A stretch of 64,000 nucleotides of DNA from Zygnema cylindricum (taxonomy: Eukaryota; Streptophyta; Zygnematophyceae; Zygnematales; Zygnemataceae): NCBI GenBank assembly GCA_037447655.1, contig JBBHKE010001612.1, forward strand, positions 313,903 through 377,902, read 5' to 3'. Below are positions 1 to 11,003 of this stretch, piece after piece. Below the pieces are notes generated by a model that ran no database searches, was not told the DNA's origin, and saw nothing but the letters and a program-made list of their open reading frames with translations. The number at the start of each line of letters is the position of its first letter. Position 1 is the first letter of the stretch. Made by a program: the position numbers and the translations under genes.

Positions 1-962
1 TCTTAGCCTATGTGCACGTGTGTTAAAATATCACTTTTTTTTGTTGTTTTCCTCCAAAATTCAACCCTCGTCGAGAAAATCTTTAGCCGTACGAGAAATT
101 TACTTTTACCACAGTACAGTGAACATCATATTGAACTTTGGATGTGCTTAAATTTTGTAGTCTTTGTGCTCATTTTGGCATTTTCCATTTTTCGACTCAC
201 GGGCAAGCGAATCCAGCTCATCAAAAAACTTTTTCGAAAATCAATTCGCAAGGTGAGGTGATTTTAGTTAAAGTATCACTTGACCAACAAATAGTGAATA
301 GTCCAAACACGTACTAAATGATTGTGAGATTTTTAGCACGAAGGAGAAGTACTTGCTATTTTTTTCCATGCCCGTCATGCGCATGTACGGAAGAAAATCA
401 TGTACGGAAAAAAATCATGCAGGGACACAAAATTGCAGGGGTCTCGGACCTCCACTTCAACTCATTGGTCCTTTGGAGAAGTTAATGTCGTTATCGCTTC
501 TCCCTCTCCCTCTCCTTCATATTCCTATCTCATACTTGTTGGAATGAAACACGACGATAATGGTACGAAATGAAACATTTTCACTACCTTTGGGTGTGTT
601 TTGGTGGCAGGTTAGGAGAAAAGACAAGAAAGCGAAACTGAGAAGCCATGGCGGAAAGTTTTGGAATTAGGGACGTCAACGCTGTCACGCGTGAGCATGA
701 CGTCTCAATGTCACAAAAAACTAGACATCTACAATGTCACCGAAAACGTAACGTCTACAACCGTTGCTAGTTTTGTAGACGTCACCAATTGTCGTAAGTT
801 TCGTAGTCGTCTTCAACCGTCACAGGTTGTGTCTACGTCTACGACCGTCACATCTCAAAGTTCCGATTTTATTTTTGCACATTGGAACGCTTTGAAAAGT
901 GGTACGGACAATCTTCACTAAAATCCAAAGTACAGTACCGGTTATGTGGGCACATACCCTTA
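1..962. mobile_element. Non-autonomous TIR element, left end at window edge
   Basis: The left end reads TTAGCCTATGTGCACG and the right end, read in reverse, TTAAGGGTATGTGCCCAC, so the ends are imperfect inverted repeats. Positions 250-545 and 600-920 recur at about 29340-31150 and 54430-54990, which makes this a dispersed family. Positions 700-870 hold many short GTCTACAA and CGTCAC words. No transposase reading frame is visible. Target duplications cannot be tested because only two bases precede the element. Confidence 0.5.
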
Positions 963-1271
963 ATGGTCGCTTATGAAAAAGGATGGGGAAAAGTTCTGAA
1001 ATGTCGACATAGAAAGTAGGTTATGAGCAATTTTAACACACGCGCATTTTTTTTTTCAGTAAAATTTGAATCAAAAGCACGAATCAAGACTTCGTTCTCC
1101 ACACTCAATAAAATACATTGTGTCGTGTTAATGCCAAGAAATTCTTAGCGTGAGGTTCATCTTATTGTTATTATTTATAATTCAGTTAGAAATGCTGTGG
1201 CTATTGGAGTTCCGAAACGTTAAAAAAATTAGCGTTAAGAAAAAAATTGATGTCATTGACGCATTTTAAGA

Positions 1272-1372
1272 GGGAATTGATCATCGCAGTGACTATTTTG
1301 GTTGCGCGCAATCACCTACGTCAGCTTGTCAAAGATTGTACATTTTAAGTACACATTGGTACAAGTTAAATA
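1272..1372. repeat. Fragment of Mutator-like long-TIR arm
   Basis: This stretch starts GGGAATTGATCATCGCAGTG and matches the outer 100 bp of the arms of the element at 8980-9945 with scattered substitutions. It lacks the opposite arm, so it is a truncated copy. Confidence 0.6.
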
Positions 1373-1385
1373 CAACCGTGTATAG

Positions 1386-1494
1386 CTATTAGTGTTTACA
1401 TATTTTTCGTTCACTTAAAACATCTTTCTGTACACAATTGTCCTATTTTCAGGTTAAGACCGCCTATTGGAAGCTGAGAATCTTACCTTTCAAT
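1386..1494. repeat. Fragment of short TIR element (ACCGTGAATCG family)
   Basis: It contains the family's inner words CTTAAAACATCTTTCTGTAC and AAGCTGAGAATCTTACC, also found at 31620-31890 and 42613-42834. The right half is missing at the junction with the next element. Confidence 0.5.
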
Positions 1495-1496
1495 CG

Positions 1497-2091
1497 GTAC
1501 ACCGCAAATCGTAATTAGAGTAAATAACGCTAATTCGGTCGCCCTAAATTTCGACTCTATCACGTTAAATAGAGTATATGATTATATTTTTTTCATTATG
1601 CTATTAAGGGTAAGGTTTACATAGCGTAAGAAATTATAATATAGGTTCGTTTTAAATAGTGTGGAGTACGGACGAAGTTGGACCGTGCAGAATTGTACTT
1701 TTATGAGTAAGTAGGTACAAATAATGATTTAATAGAATCGCGCTCGCACGTGAAATCGCACTAAACAAAAAATCAATCACATCGAAAAAAAGCCATTCGC
1801 ATAACTCTCGTCCGTCGACAGCATCGTCGTCCGTGTGAACATTAACTGACATTTAGCGCGACAAATAGTACTAGCGTCATAATGACGTCAAAACTATACG
1901 GACTGACAGATTTTGTTTTTCTACGTAATTTAGTGTTCATAATTTCAGCGCGGATAATTATTGCCGAAAGAACCCAATATAGAGTACTTAAATAAATTAG
2001 AGTAAACTTCCTCTGTGAAAAAGTTCTATCACACAAATTAGCGTTCTTAACTCTAATTTTTTTTCCACTCTAATTACGATTCGCGGTGTAC
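1497..2091. mobile_element. TIR element, ACCGC-AATCG family
   Basis: The left end is GTACACCGCAAATCGTAATT and the right end in reverse complement is GTACACCGCGAATCGTAATT, one mismatch in 20. GTAC is the outermost tetranucleotide on both sides. The inside is about 550 bp with no convincing reading frame. The ends match those at 16681, 18166, 19860 and 20394. Confidence 0.65.
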
Positions 2092-2451
2092 TTGTCCAGA
2101 CACGCCGCCTTGTGAATGCACATTGCCATTGACACGTGTGATAGTTCCGGCGGTACTTAATCGTGACACGTAGTAATGTTATCCACGTGTAGCGATTATA
2201 CAACGTTCTCTAGTTGGCTAACCACCTCCCCGAGGTGGGTAACGAAATATATAACCAGATGGGGCGATTTTCGCGGATGAACGACAGATTCTAATCTAAC
2301 GGTCAATGTTAATTCCTGGACCCTTAGGAGAATCTTGGACAGATGTTTTGTAATGTTGTTTTACGAAAAAACAAAAATATCAGTACGGCATGGTACAAAA
2401 GGATACGGATTTCTGTAAACAACCTCACTTCTTCACCCTTTTGGTCAAAAA

Positions 2452-3141
2452 CATAGTTCAAAAGTAGGTGAAAGTAGGCCCATACAATATGCCTATTGTA
2501 CGCAAAACATACAATATGGCCTTAAGACCCATATTGTATTGGTCGCAAAATGAAAAATAATAGTAACAGGGTTGAATTGCACATCGATCGATAGAGAATT
2601 AAACGTCATGTCTAAATTTTGAAAAACATTCGGACCTAAAATTATTTTTTTGTAAGTTTTGAGGTACTTTTTATTTAAACCATCGGATTTGGACGATGTG
2701 ACGGTCGCTGATCAAAGTAGCGATCTAAGAAGATCACATGAAAATCCCATAACAGAACTAACGATATGACAATCTATCATAATAGCGTCGGCAATTTTGA
2801 AGGCCACACTAAATAAAGCCTCGAATTGACCAACCAGGCAGTATGAGACAATAAAAAACAAAATCCACACTACCAAAAATACAACTATTTTTTTTTGTCG
2901 TCCGCGGTTTTTTTTTTCCCGGTTATTTTTCCCGCGCAATGTCATCCTAAGCTGTGTCAAATCGCTAAAAAATTTCGTTCAGCGGCGTGTGCTCTACTAT
3001 GATCATACGTAAGATTCGTACGTTCGTAGAAAGGTGTGCACAACGCACACACATACACTATGCATACTCTGCACGAGTTTTGTGCTAAGTTTTGTGCGCC
3101 TACCAAAGCCCTACCATAAAAACGCCTACTTTTGAACTATA
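2452..3141. mobile_element. TIR element CATAGTTCAAAAGTAGG, longer copy
   Basis: It begins CATAGTTCAAAAGTAGG and ends CCTACTTTTGAACTAT, a near-perfect inverted pair. The first 300 bp and last 160 bp match the 564-bp copy at 10440-11003. The extra DNA in the middle explains the length difference. No transposase is visible. Terminal CATAG..CTATG fits hAT-like ends, but no clean 8-bp target duplication is seen here. Confidence 0.6.
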
Positions 3142-3602
3142 TTTTGAACGTTGTTCTCTCGCGCAGAGTCTGTAATATGCAATTATGTGTCCTCCATTGG
3201 ACTACATAATTCAAGAAGCCTCTAGGTAGTTTTTAACTAACCCACTTTCAAGCACAACCTTGTTGAAAAGGTGTATTTTACAATCTATCTCCTTTTCGGC
3301 AGCGTGTGCAATACTATGATCATATGTCACATTCGTATGTTCGTACAGGGGTGTGCACAACGCACACACATACAATATGCCTACTTTGTGCAAGTTTTCT
3401 GCGCCTACCAAAGGCCTACCATAAAAACGCTTACTTTTGAACTATGCTTTGAACGCTGTTCTCTCGCGCAAAGTCTGTAATATGCAATTTTGTGTCCTCC
3501 ATTGGCCTACAATTTTAAGAAGCCTCTAGGTAGTTTTTAACCAACCCATTTTGAACCACAACCATGTTGGAAAAGGGTATTTTACAATCTATCTCCTCAG
3601 CG
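2985..3602. repeat. Tandem duplication (about 317-bp period) with LTR ends
   Basis: Two adjacent units (about 2985-3302 and 3302-3602) share the same order: CTATGATCATA, CACACACATAC, the end of the CATAGTTC element, CTCTCGCGCA, then TGTGTCCTCCATTGG. The last part (3186-3290 and 3491-3597) matches the terminal 100 bp of the Copia LTRs at 24141 and 28112. The duplication therefore arose after an LTR fragment and a TIR element had become adjacent. Confidence 0.65.
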
Positions 3603-3604
3603 AG

Positions 3605-4663
3605 TCCATGGTTATTTTATTGTTCTCATACTTGTCTAGTCACTAAAAACTTGCAAGCAGCCATGGCTGCCTCAACTAGATGAGAAGACAGGTAGAAGAT
3701 AGAGCTGCTGCAAATGATGTATGTGCCAAGGACAAGGATTGATCATGTGTCCTCTCGGATGACAGCCGTACGAACAGCAATCCGCCTTATCCGGTGGGTC
3801 TTGAAGATTCAATGCATGTATTCTATTTGATAAATATTTAAAAAATAACACGACGACATAAGTCATTTAACGGCTAACGAAACAAAACGAACATGGGAAG
3901 GACAGTACAGTACGAAGTAGTATACCGCACAAAATAAATGAAACGACATTTAATTTCAACGGACGAAATTAAATTTCATCCATGATCGACGGCTCGCAAA
4001 GGAGCCGGGATTTTCAACGGTCAACATGGGACGAAGACCGTTGAAATTCAAACGGTCAACACTGAAAAGAATTTCAACGGTCGACATTTTTCAGCGCGCC
4101 GTCAAGATCGGACGGTCGATATTGATTAACGAAGCACGAACGGACGGCACTCGTAAGTGCCGGAATGCCGAGAGAACATATGACCTTACTTCGCGAATAA
4201 AGAGGAAAATGACACGTGGCATCATCCTATAGGATGCCGGAGAAGAAAAAAGACAGAATGACGATAACTTGTATGCCACGAGGTAGACCGAGAGTGATGC
4301 CGAATATTTCTGTGCATAAAGTACGGCGGCCACAGTACTTTATATGTACATAATTTAGCGTACGATGTTTTGATTTGTCTAGAGTAGTTAAGAGTAGGTT
4401 CATAGGACTTAGACAATTTTTTTTTTTAAGTCCTCTCGCCTAGAGGCCATCAGTATAAATATGCCATAGCTTAATGCTCAGGTGAGCAAATTCACTCATT
4501 CTTTTTGTTGCGGACTCAAGGGAGTCCGTGCTACACAAAGATGTAGTCGGTTAGATTTTTTGCGTGCCAAGGTAGCACCTATTCATTGCCAAAGTCAAAA
4601 GTGCAAATATTATCCTTGAGGTTTTATAAAAGTTGGACATTGTGTATACCAATGGAGGTCACA
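3605..4663 (+). repeat. 5' LTR of Copia element 1 (5' limit approximate)
   Basis: The 3' end CCAATGGAGGTCACA matches the reverse complement of the LTR ends at 24141 and 28112, and the part around 3630-3690 (CATACTTGTC, GCCATGGCTGCCTCA) matches the distal part of those LTRs. A TATA box (TATAAATA, 4454-4461) lies about 200 bp before the LTR end. Around 4013-4090 the word TTCAACGGTC and its complement recur several times and may be promoter repeats. The start is set by loss of similarity only. Confidence 0.55.
4454..4461 (+). promoter_or_regulatory. TATA box in Copia 1 LTR
   Basis: TATAAATA lies inside the LTR and is followed by a pyrimidine-rich leader. The minus-strand Copia LTR has an equivalent TATAAATT on the minus strand near 28317-28324. 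Confidence 0.5.
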
Positions 4664-4671
4664 GAATTACC

Positions 4672-4686
4672 GGTTATGGGCCCACC
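4672..4686 (+). other. Primer-binding site, half-tRNA(iMet) type
   Basis: Eight bases after the LTR terminus is GGTTATGGGCCCACC. It is complementary over 15 nt to the anticodon stem-loop of plant initiator tRNA-Met (GGTGGGCCCATAACC), not to the tRNA 3' end used by most plant Copia elements. Drosophila copia and yeast Ty5 are known to prime from this internal region. The second Copia here has the same site with one mismatch. Confidence 0.65.
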
Positions 4687-4736
4687 CTCTAGAGTGCCCA
4701 TTTTTCAATGGAACAGGGTTCATTTATTGGGAAACC

Positions 4737-5975
4737 ATGACGAGGGGAGAATTGTTTGAAAAACGGCTAAAGGGCATTGTGAGTGGTCGTGTGCGTCAGC
4801 CATCCGCAAAATTGGGAGTTCCTCCAAGGTTTGGGGAATCTCGATTTACAAGAGGATATGCGAGAGCAGAGGTAGTAGAAGATGTTGGAGAAAGCATCAT
4901 GTCGGACACAGGGAAGGAGAAGGGGAAAGAGAAACTCACACCGATGGCTACTGCATCTGTTCCGATAGCATATGTTTAGAAAACCGAGGCAAATGATAGT
5001 TAAATCAGGGATTTCAACAATACCGTGGCTACTCATTTTATTCTCGGGCGTCTTACTCAAGCTTTGGCTACACCTCATCTTTATGTGGACAGGGCGGACG
5101 AGTTCTGGGAGGCTCTTGTCAACATTTACAAGAACGGTACAGTTCAATAACAAAAGTTGGCAGATCATAAGGTACAGGCATATGTGTGCAAAAGGGGAAA
5201 GATGTTAGACATTTGCAATGACTTTTCCCGACTATTTATGGAGTTAGAGAGTGCAAGAAAAAGGGAGACAGAGAAAGAGAAGATGAATACTTTGTTAATG
5301 AAACTCCCTGATGATTATGAAAACATTGTCAATAGAGTTGAAGATTTGCTAGATCATCGATGGATCTGGAACTCCGTTGTAGGGATGATTTTGGTTCGGG
5401 AAAGCACAATTGAAATTCGGAGAGGAGGAAAAAGTGTTCAGGCATTGGCTGCTGGAACTAATTGGGGGGATAAGGGTTTAAAGAAACCTATTGGAAACTT
5501 TGGTGGAGGAGGAAGAAGAAACCATAGCGGATCTGGATCAGGGCCTCCGAAAGGGCTTTTTCACTTTTGTAAAAAGCCAGGACACTACATGGCTGAGTGT
5601 ACTAAACGGACACAACTTAGATTGAAAGAGGAACGGATCAGAAAATCAGTCGCAAGGGAAAAGAAGTTATTTGTGGCAACACAAGTCATGGGAGAGGATT
5701 CTGATAAGGACGATGGAGAACTTCTCCTCATCGAGGAGCTAGAGGTGAAAGGTGAGCTAGAGATTCCAAAGAGGCAAACGTGTGCTTTCGGTGGAGTAAA
5801 AGAAGCTCTTGAAGATAGATGGATTATTGATTCAGGAGCCTTTAAGCATATGTGTAGAGAAAAAATCATTGTTTACCAAAATGAGAAAAATCCCCACTGT
5901 AGAGATAGAGTATGGGGATGGGAGAATAGTGACCACTTATTCAGTGGGATCAGTGGATCTGAGATTCTTAGTTGA
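4737..5975 (+). pseudogene. Copia 1 gag and start of protease, disrupted
   Basis: The gag start (MTRGELFEKRLKG) at 4737 stops at 4979, and gag resumes in another frame at 5157. The nucleocapsid zinc knuckle near 5560 reads FHFCKKPGHYMAEC: the first cysteine of CX2CX4HX4C is missing. The aspartic protease motif DSGA follows near 5830 (WIIDSGAFKHM). The frame is then lost and continues in the overlapping frame from 5809. In an intact element this region encodes the virus-like-particle protein and the maturation protease. Loss of the knuckle cysteine and at least two frame breaks make it non-functional. Confidence 0.8.
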
Positions 5976-6405
5976 TGGTAAGACATCTACAGTGACTTTC
6001 TCTAATGTTTTTTTTATTCCAGAGTTGAACAAGAATCTTATCTCTACGTCGGTCTTAGATGACAAGGGTTTTGAGACTAGTACTAAGAAAGGAGTCTTTG
6101 TTGCTAACTATGAGAATGAATTGTACTTCACAGTGGAAAAGGGTAGCCAAAGAATGTTTAGGCTGAATTTGAGTTATGGAAAGACGCGGGTTAACTATGT
6201 TGGTGTAAGTGATTTGATGATGTGGCATAAAAGATTCGGACATGTACATCTAGATAGATTAAAAGAAATGAAGAAAATGGGTGTAGTTGAGGGAATACAT
6301 TTTGGAGACAATGAGACTTTGGATGATTGTAGTGGATGTGCTCAAGAAAAGGCCCACAGATTGCCTTTCCAAAAACCACAACATATAAGGGTGAAAAGGT
6401 CTTAG
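5845..6405 (+). pseudogene. Copia 1 protease C-terminus and GAG-pre-integrase domain
   Basis: This is the frame-shifted continuation of pol. It contains FIPELNKNLIS, typical of the Copia protease region, then MWHKRFGHVHLDRL and CSGCAQEKAHRLPF, which form the HHCC zinc-binding pre-integrase domain. The frame ends at 6405 just after that domain and another frame takes over from 6336. The same domain survives in part in the minus-strand element near 27790-27960. Confidence 0.8.
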
Positions 6406-6893
6406 ATCTAGTTCACTCTGACATATATAGACCGGCCAAAGTGCCATCAGTTGGAGGGAAAAGATTTATGCTTACTATCACTAATGATTGGTCTAGATAC
6501 TCCAGAGTGTACTTCTTGAAAAACAAATTTGAGGCTTCGGCTTATTTTAAAGAGTATAAAGCATGGAGTGAATAGCTTCATGAGACACCTATAAAGAGAG
6601 TGAGGAGTGATAATGGGGGAATACACTTCTAATGAGTTTGAGGATTATTTGAAAGAGGAAGGGGTTCAACACCAAAAGAATGTCCCAAATAACCCAGAAC
6701 AAAATGGAGTAGCCGAGAGACTAAATCAGACATAAAGTGATCGTGCCCATACTATGTTGACAGATAAAAAGATAAAATAAAGTTTTTGGTTAGAAGCTAT
6801 GAATTGTGCTAACTATCTCAAAAATAGAGTCCTTACCTCGGCGGTAAAATGACAAACACCTTATGAAAGATGGACCGGGAGAAAACTGAAACT
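6380..6893 (+). pseudogene. Copia 1 integrase core, truncated
   Basis: Integrase core words are readable in order: LDLVHSDIY (first catalytic Asp), NDWSRYSRVYFLK, VRSDNGG (second Asp), NPEQNGVAERLNQT (with the catalytic Glu), MNCANYL and TPYERWTGRK. Stops at about 6574, 6736, 6779 and 6851 and several frame changes break the chain. Similarity ends abruptly near 6893, and no reverse transcriptase, RNase H or 3' LTR follows, so the element lost its 3' half. Confidence 0.8.
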
Positions 6894-8229
6894 CTGAGAC
6901 CTCCATAAGTCCTCAGAGTGGACAGCTTCCAAGAAGCCTCTAGGATAATCCTGACCCCTTTGTGTTTAAGCAAAAAGATGTCAGGATAGTGAGTTGGAAA
7001 AAGACCACGTGTTACTAAATGAAAAAGATTATTGCACGTGTGAGTTTCAGCAGCATTGTTTGTGATACGGATGGCAGAATATCTCCGACACAATCATCCT
7101 TTTTCTTTTTTGGCGGGATGGGAGGACCGCCCGTTAGCGACATGCTGTACGGCATTTTTGTCTTTTTATGACATTTTTTTGTCTGGTTCACACGCCAAGG
7201 CCGGTGACAAAACTTTGCAAACGGTTTTGGTTGACAAGCGGCGGGAGGAGAAAAGAAAAAAAAAACATAACAAAAAAAAAATCACAAAAAAATTACCACA
7301 ACGAATAGCATATTTATGATAACATCAATTGTTTTCTAAAACTGGTTTTCAAATCTGAGCACAGCCACAACCGCTTTAAAAAAAAAAAAAAAAAAAACCC
7401 GAAAAACAAAATGCAACGACAGCCGTTAGATTGATCTATATGCCACGTGTCGTCGCGATTTAGCGTAGCAAATCGAATCGGATGGTCAAACTGTAGAGTT
7501 AAAATTAACTCAAAATAAAATACATGTGGCAGAGTGGCGAACTTTCTCAGCCAATGGAATTGAAATTATGAAAGTGCGTAACTAATGTACCGTACGCTAT
7601 ACTTTATAGCAGTAAGCCGGGGATAAAGTCATATCTACAGAGACCTGAGTTAAGACAAAATTGGACAGCCTGTATAACTCACAAACCTAGAAACGACAGT
7701 TTCTTCAGGTCAAAATTATCGTAAAGTACAATTATGTACATTTTGTAAAAACTATGGAAACGTAACTTGTCGCAGCGGCACCTGCGGCCAGCATCTAACT
7801 TTTCTTGTAAACTCCGCGGTTAAATTAATCTGGACCAATCAAATTACAGAGACGACGACGAAAAGACATGACATAAACTGCAATTGATTGGCTGTTTGCT
7901 ACTTTGCTTATTTTGAGCTCCTCTGTCGCTTGTCAAATAGCTACACCTGTGACACCTACGATATTGTCTGTTATTTCATTATTTGTATAATGTGTTATGT
8001 ATTTTTTTACGGAGATGCTATTGTACTTTGACATAAAGCAATACGTGCTGAACTTTTCGACCTGAAAAGCTGTCGTTTCTAATATTTTGGACAAAAAAAT
8101 GCTGTTCAGTTTTGTCCGGAAGTCAGATTCCCGTAGATATGTGAAATGGCCTCCGTGGTTATATCATTTCCTTCTACTTATCATAAACTTCACATTTTTG
8201 TACTTCACATTTTAAATATCTGTCTATTG
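6894..8229. other. Intergenic, nothing recognised
   Basis: It holds an A-rich stretch (7240-7300), a poly-A tract (7377-7396) and unassigned AT-rich DNA. An 87-codon open frame at 7056-7319 ends in lysine-rich low complexity and has no recognised motif. No RNA gene was recognised. Confidence 0.5.
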
Positions 8230-9978
8230 GGGTGCGTCTCCATGTGCCTAAGTACGGGTCTTTTTCTGTCGTTTTCCAGTAAAACTTAGAGCCGTACCGT
8301 GTAAGTTTCAACCATAAAGAAAAATAGAGAAAATGAGAAGTACATTTTGCATCATCATCGAATTTAGGATGTACAACATGTTGTCGTCTTGTGTTCTCAC
8401 GACCACGCCAAAAAACGTCATCTTCAAACTTTTCTCTAAAAAACAGGGAAGATGTGTTTTAAAACAAAGAATCTTCGAAAAACAAATAGAAACACGTATT
8501 CGCACATGTAAAAAAAAATCAAAAAAAATTAAAAGAATTCAATTGACGACGAAAAGTGCACGGTCCGCTATGTTTTGTCCATTTGCGTTCAGGTACGACG
8601 AAGCAAATTACACATTTTGTTTGGTTTTGTCCGTTGCCCCTGGTACAAATTTTATTTCGCCAAGGGTCTCAAGATTCGGATGCCATTTCACATCGAGCGG
8701 AACAGGCGACGTAACGGCAATGTGCATCTTCTTCAACCGTGAAACAACACATAATGGATGGCGGTACGTCAACAATGTCACCAAAAGGCCTGCGACGTCA
8801 TAAGCAGTTACAAAAAATAACGTGCGTCATCACAGATTGTAGACGTTAACAGCCGTCACAGGCATTGTCAGCGTATACAATAGTCACACCCTTAAGTAAC
8901 ATTTTCGTTGTTACACATAGGGACATATAGAAACTGGGTCCGTCGGATCTGCGCTAAAAAACAAAGTAAATTCTCTAAGGGGAATTGATCATGGCAGTGA
9001 CTGTTTTGGTTGCGCATAGTCACTTATGTCATTTTGTCAAATATTGTACGTTTGAAGTACACATTGGTACAAGTAAAGTACCGTTGAGTCTAAATTTGAC
9101 GGTCAATCGGTTGGACAGCTTTGACTTTCAAAATATTGTTTCAACCAATTAAAATTTTGTCGCGGTTGCGAACGTCGACCGTCATAATAAAATCAACATT
9201 TTCACACGGTCGGCCAAGGTTTACAGTAACAAAACTGCGGTAACCACATGTAAATAAAAGTGTTGTGCACAGTCACTTTTTGTCTTTACGTGAGCTCCAC
9301 TATGCGAGCACATGTTGGATTTAACTTAGCCGCAAAATTGAAATTTAATCGCGAATCGTACATTGAACTTAGACGCAAATTGAAAAACGATGCGAACTGA
9401 AACCTCTCAAAGCTAAAGAAATATAAGTTTTGTACGGATAATTAAAATCGCACGAAACTAATTAAACTTTGCACACTATATTAAAACGGACCTGCGTAAA
9501 AATATCAACGAAACTAAATGAAAATAATGCGCGTCGTCACGCCCGACCAAAACAGGCCACACTATTTAGGATTCATGATTAAATTTCAATTTTGCGTCTA
9601 AGCTAAAATCCATCATGTGCTCTCATAGTGGAGCCCATGTAAAGACAAAAAGTGACCGTGCGCAACACTTTTATTTACATGTGATTGCCGCAGTTTTGTT
9701 ACCGTAAACCTTGGCCGGCCGTGTGAAATGTTGATTTTATTATGACGGTCGACGATCGCAACCCGGCAAAATTTTAATCGGTTGAAACAATATTTTGAAA
9801 GTAAAAGCTGTCCAACCGATTGACCGTCAAATTTAGACTCAATGGTACTTTACTTGTATCTATGTGTACTTAAACGTACAATTTTTGACAAAATGACGTA
9901 AGTGACTGTGCGCAACCAAAACAGTCACTGCCATTATCAATTCCCTTCTCTAAGTTTGAACTACATGGAGACGCACCC
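8230..9978. mobile_element. TIR element, GGGTGCGTCTCCATGT family, host of nested element
   Basis: The left end GGGTGCGTCTCCATGT and the right end in reverse are the same word. The inside matches other copies at 17911-19232 and 44273-44960, for example GACGTCATCTTCAA-like and CGGACAAAAC words. A Mutator-like element sits at 8980-9945 close to the right end. No transposase frame is visible. No clean target duplication was found. Confidence 0.6.
8980..9945. mobile_element. Mutator-like MITE with about 383-bp TIRs and 9-bp TSD
   Basis: The left arm (about 8980-9362) and right arm (about 9563-9945) are inverted copies of each other over nearly their full length, from GGGAATTGATC to a loop of about 200 bp. 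The element is flanked by a perfect 9-bp direct repeat, TTCTCTAAG, at 8971-8979 and 9946-9954. A 9-bp target duplication plus very long TIRs is the hallmark of Mutator-like elements. It has no coding capacity. It interrupts the older element at 8230-9978. Confidence 0.85.
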
Positions 9979-10439
9979 TTAGAAGAAAAATTCAGTTATT
10001 TAAAAATATTATAATGTACTTGAATAGCTACGTTCTAACCAAATACATGGCCTTGTCGTTTTTTTTCTTTTTCTGACGAAAAAATGAGAAATGTGTTGCT
10101 CCCCTACAGCCAACTCTCGACGGAAAACGACAGAATCATGTACGGCGCGGTAGTGGTGAACTGGAAGTTCCTGGAAGCCGCGGAAGGCGGAAACCGAGAC
10201 AACCTACTAGTTTGACCCGTTTTGACCAGATAGTAAAACTCCCGGTTGGCGGAACGCGAAACCCGTTCAAATTCCCAAAAGATTAATTTTGGTGTGGTTT
10301 TTATCGTTTCAACGGTTAAAAGCAAATTTTCCCCCGATAAGGGCGGCGTGAGATACGGTTTTGAAGCCGTTCGACCGCTACTGTACTTGCTAAAAAGAAA
10401 CTGTCGGTTTATTTTTAGTATTTTCTGACAGTACTGTTA
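9979..10439. other. Intergenic, nothing recognised
   Basis: Mixed-composition DNA with short open frames only. Nothing in it matches a family I know. Confidence 0.4.
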
Positions 10440-11003
10440 CATAGTTCAAAAGTAGGTGCCCGTACGCCCATACAATATGCCTATTGTACGCAAAACATAC
10501 AATATGGCCTTAAGACCCATATTGTATTGGCCGCAAAATGAAATAAAATAGGAACAGGGTTGAGTTGCACATCGATCAATAGAGATTTAAACGTCATGTC
10601 TAAATTTTGAAAAACATTCGGACAAAAAAATATTTTTCCGTGAGTTTTGAGGTATTTTTAATTTAAACCGTCAGATTCGGACGATCGGACGGTCGCTGAT
10701 CAAAGTAGCGATCTAAGAAGATCACATGAAAAGCCCATAACACAACTTACGATAGGACTTACGTCCGCGTTTTTTTTTTTTTCCGGGATTTTTTTCCCGC
10801 GGAATGTCATCCTACGCCGTGTCAGTTCGCTAAAAAAATTCGTCCGACGGCGTGCGCTTTACTATGATCATACGTCATATTCGTACGTGCGTACAGGGGT
10901 GTGCACACGCACACACATACAGTGCCTCACCTGCGCGAGTTTTGTGCCAAGTTTTGTGCACCTACCAAACGCCTACCATAAAAACGCCTACTTTTGAACT
11001 ATG
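10440..11003. mobile_element. TIR element CATAGTTCAAAAGTAGG, 564-bp copy
   Basis: The ends CATAGTTCAAAAGTAGG and CCTACTTTTGAACTATG are perfect 17-bp inverted repeats. The flanks GTACTGTTA (left) and GTACTGTAG (right) may be an imperfect target duplication. The internal sequence matches the copy at 2452-3141. No coding capacity. Confidence 0.7.
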
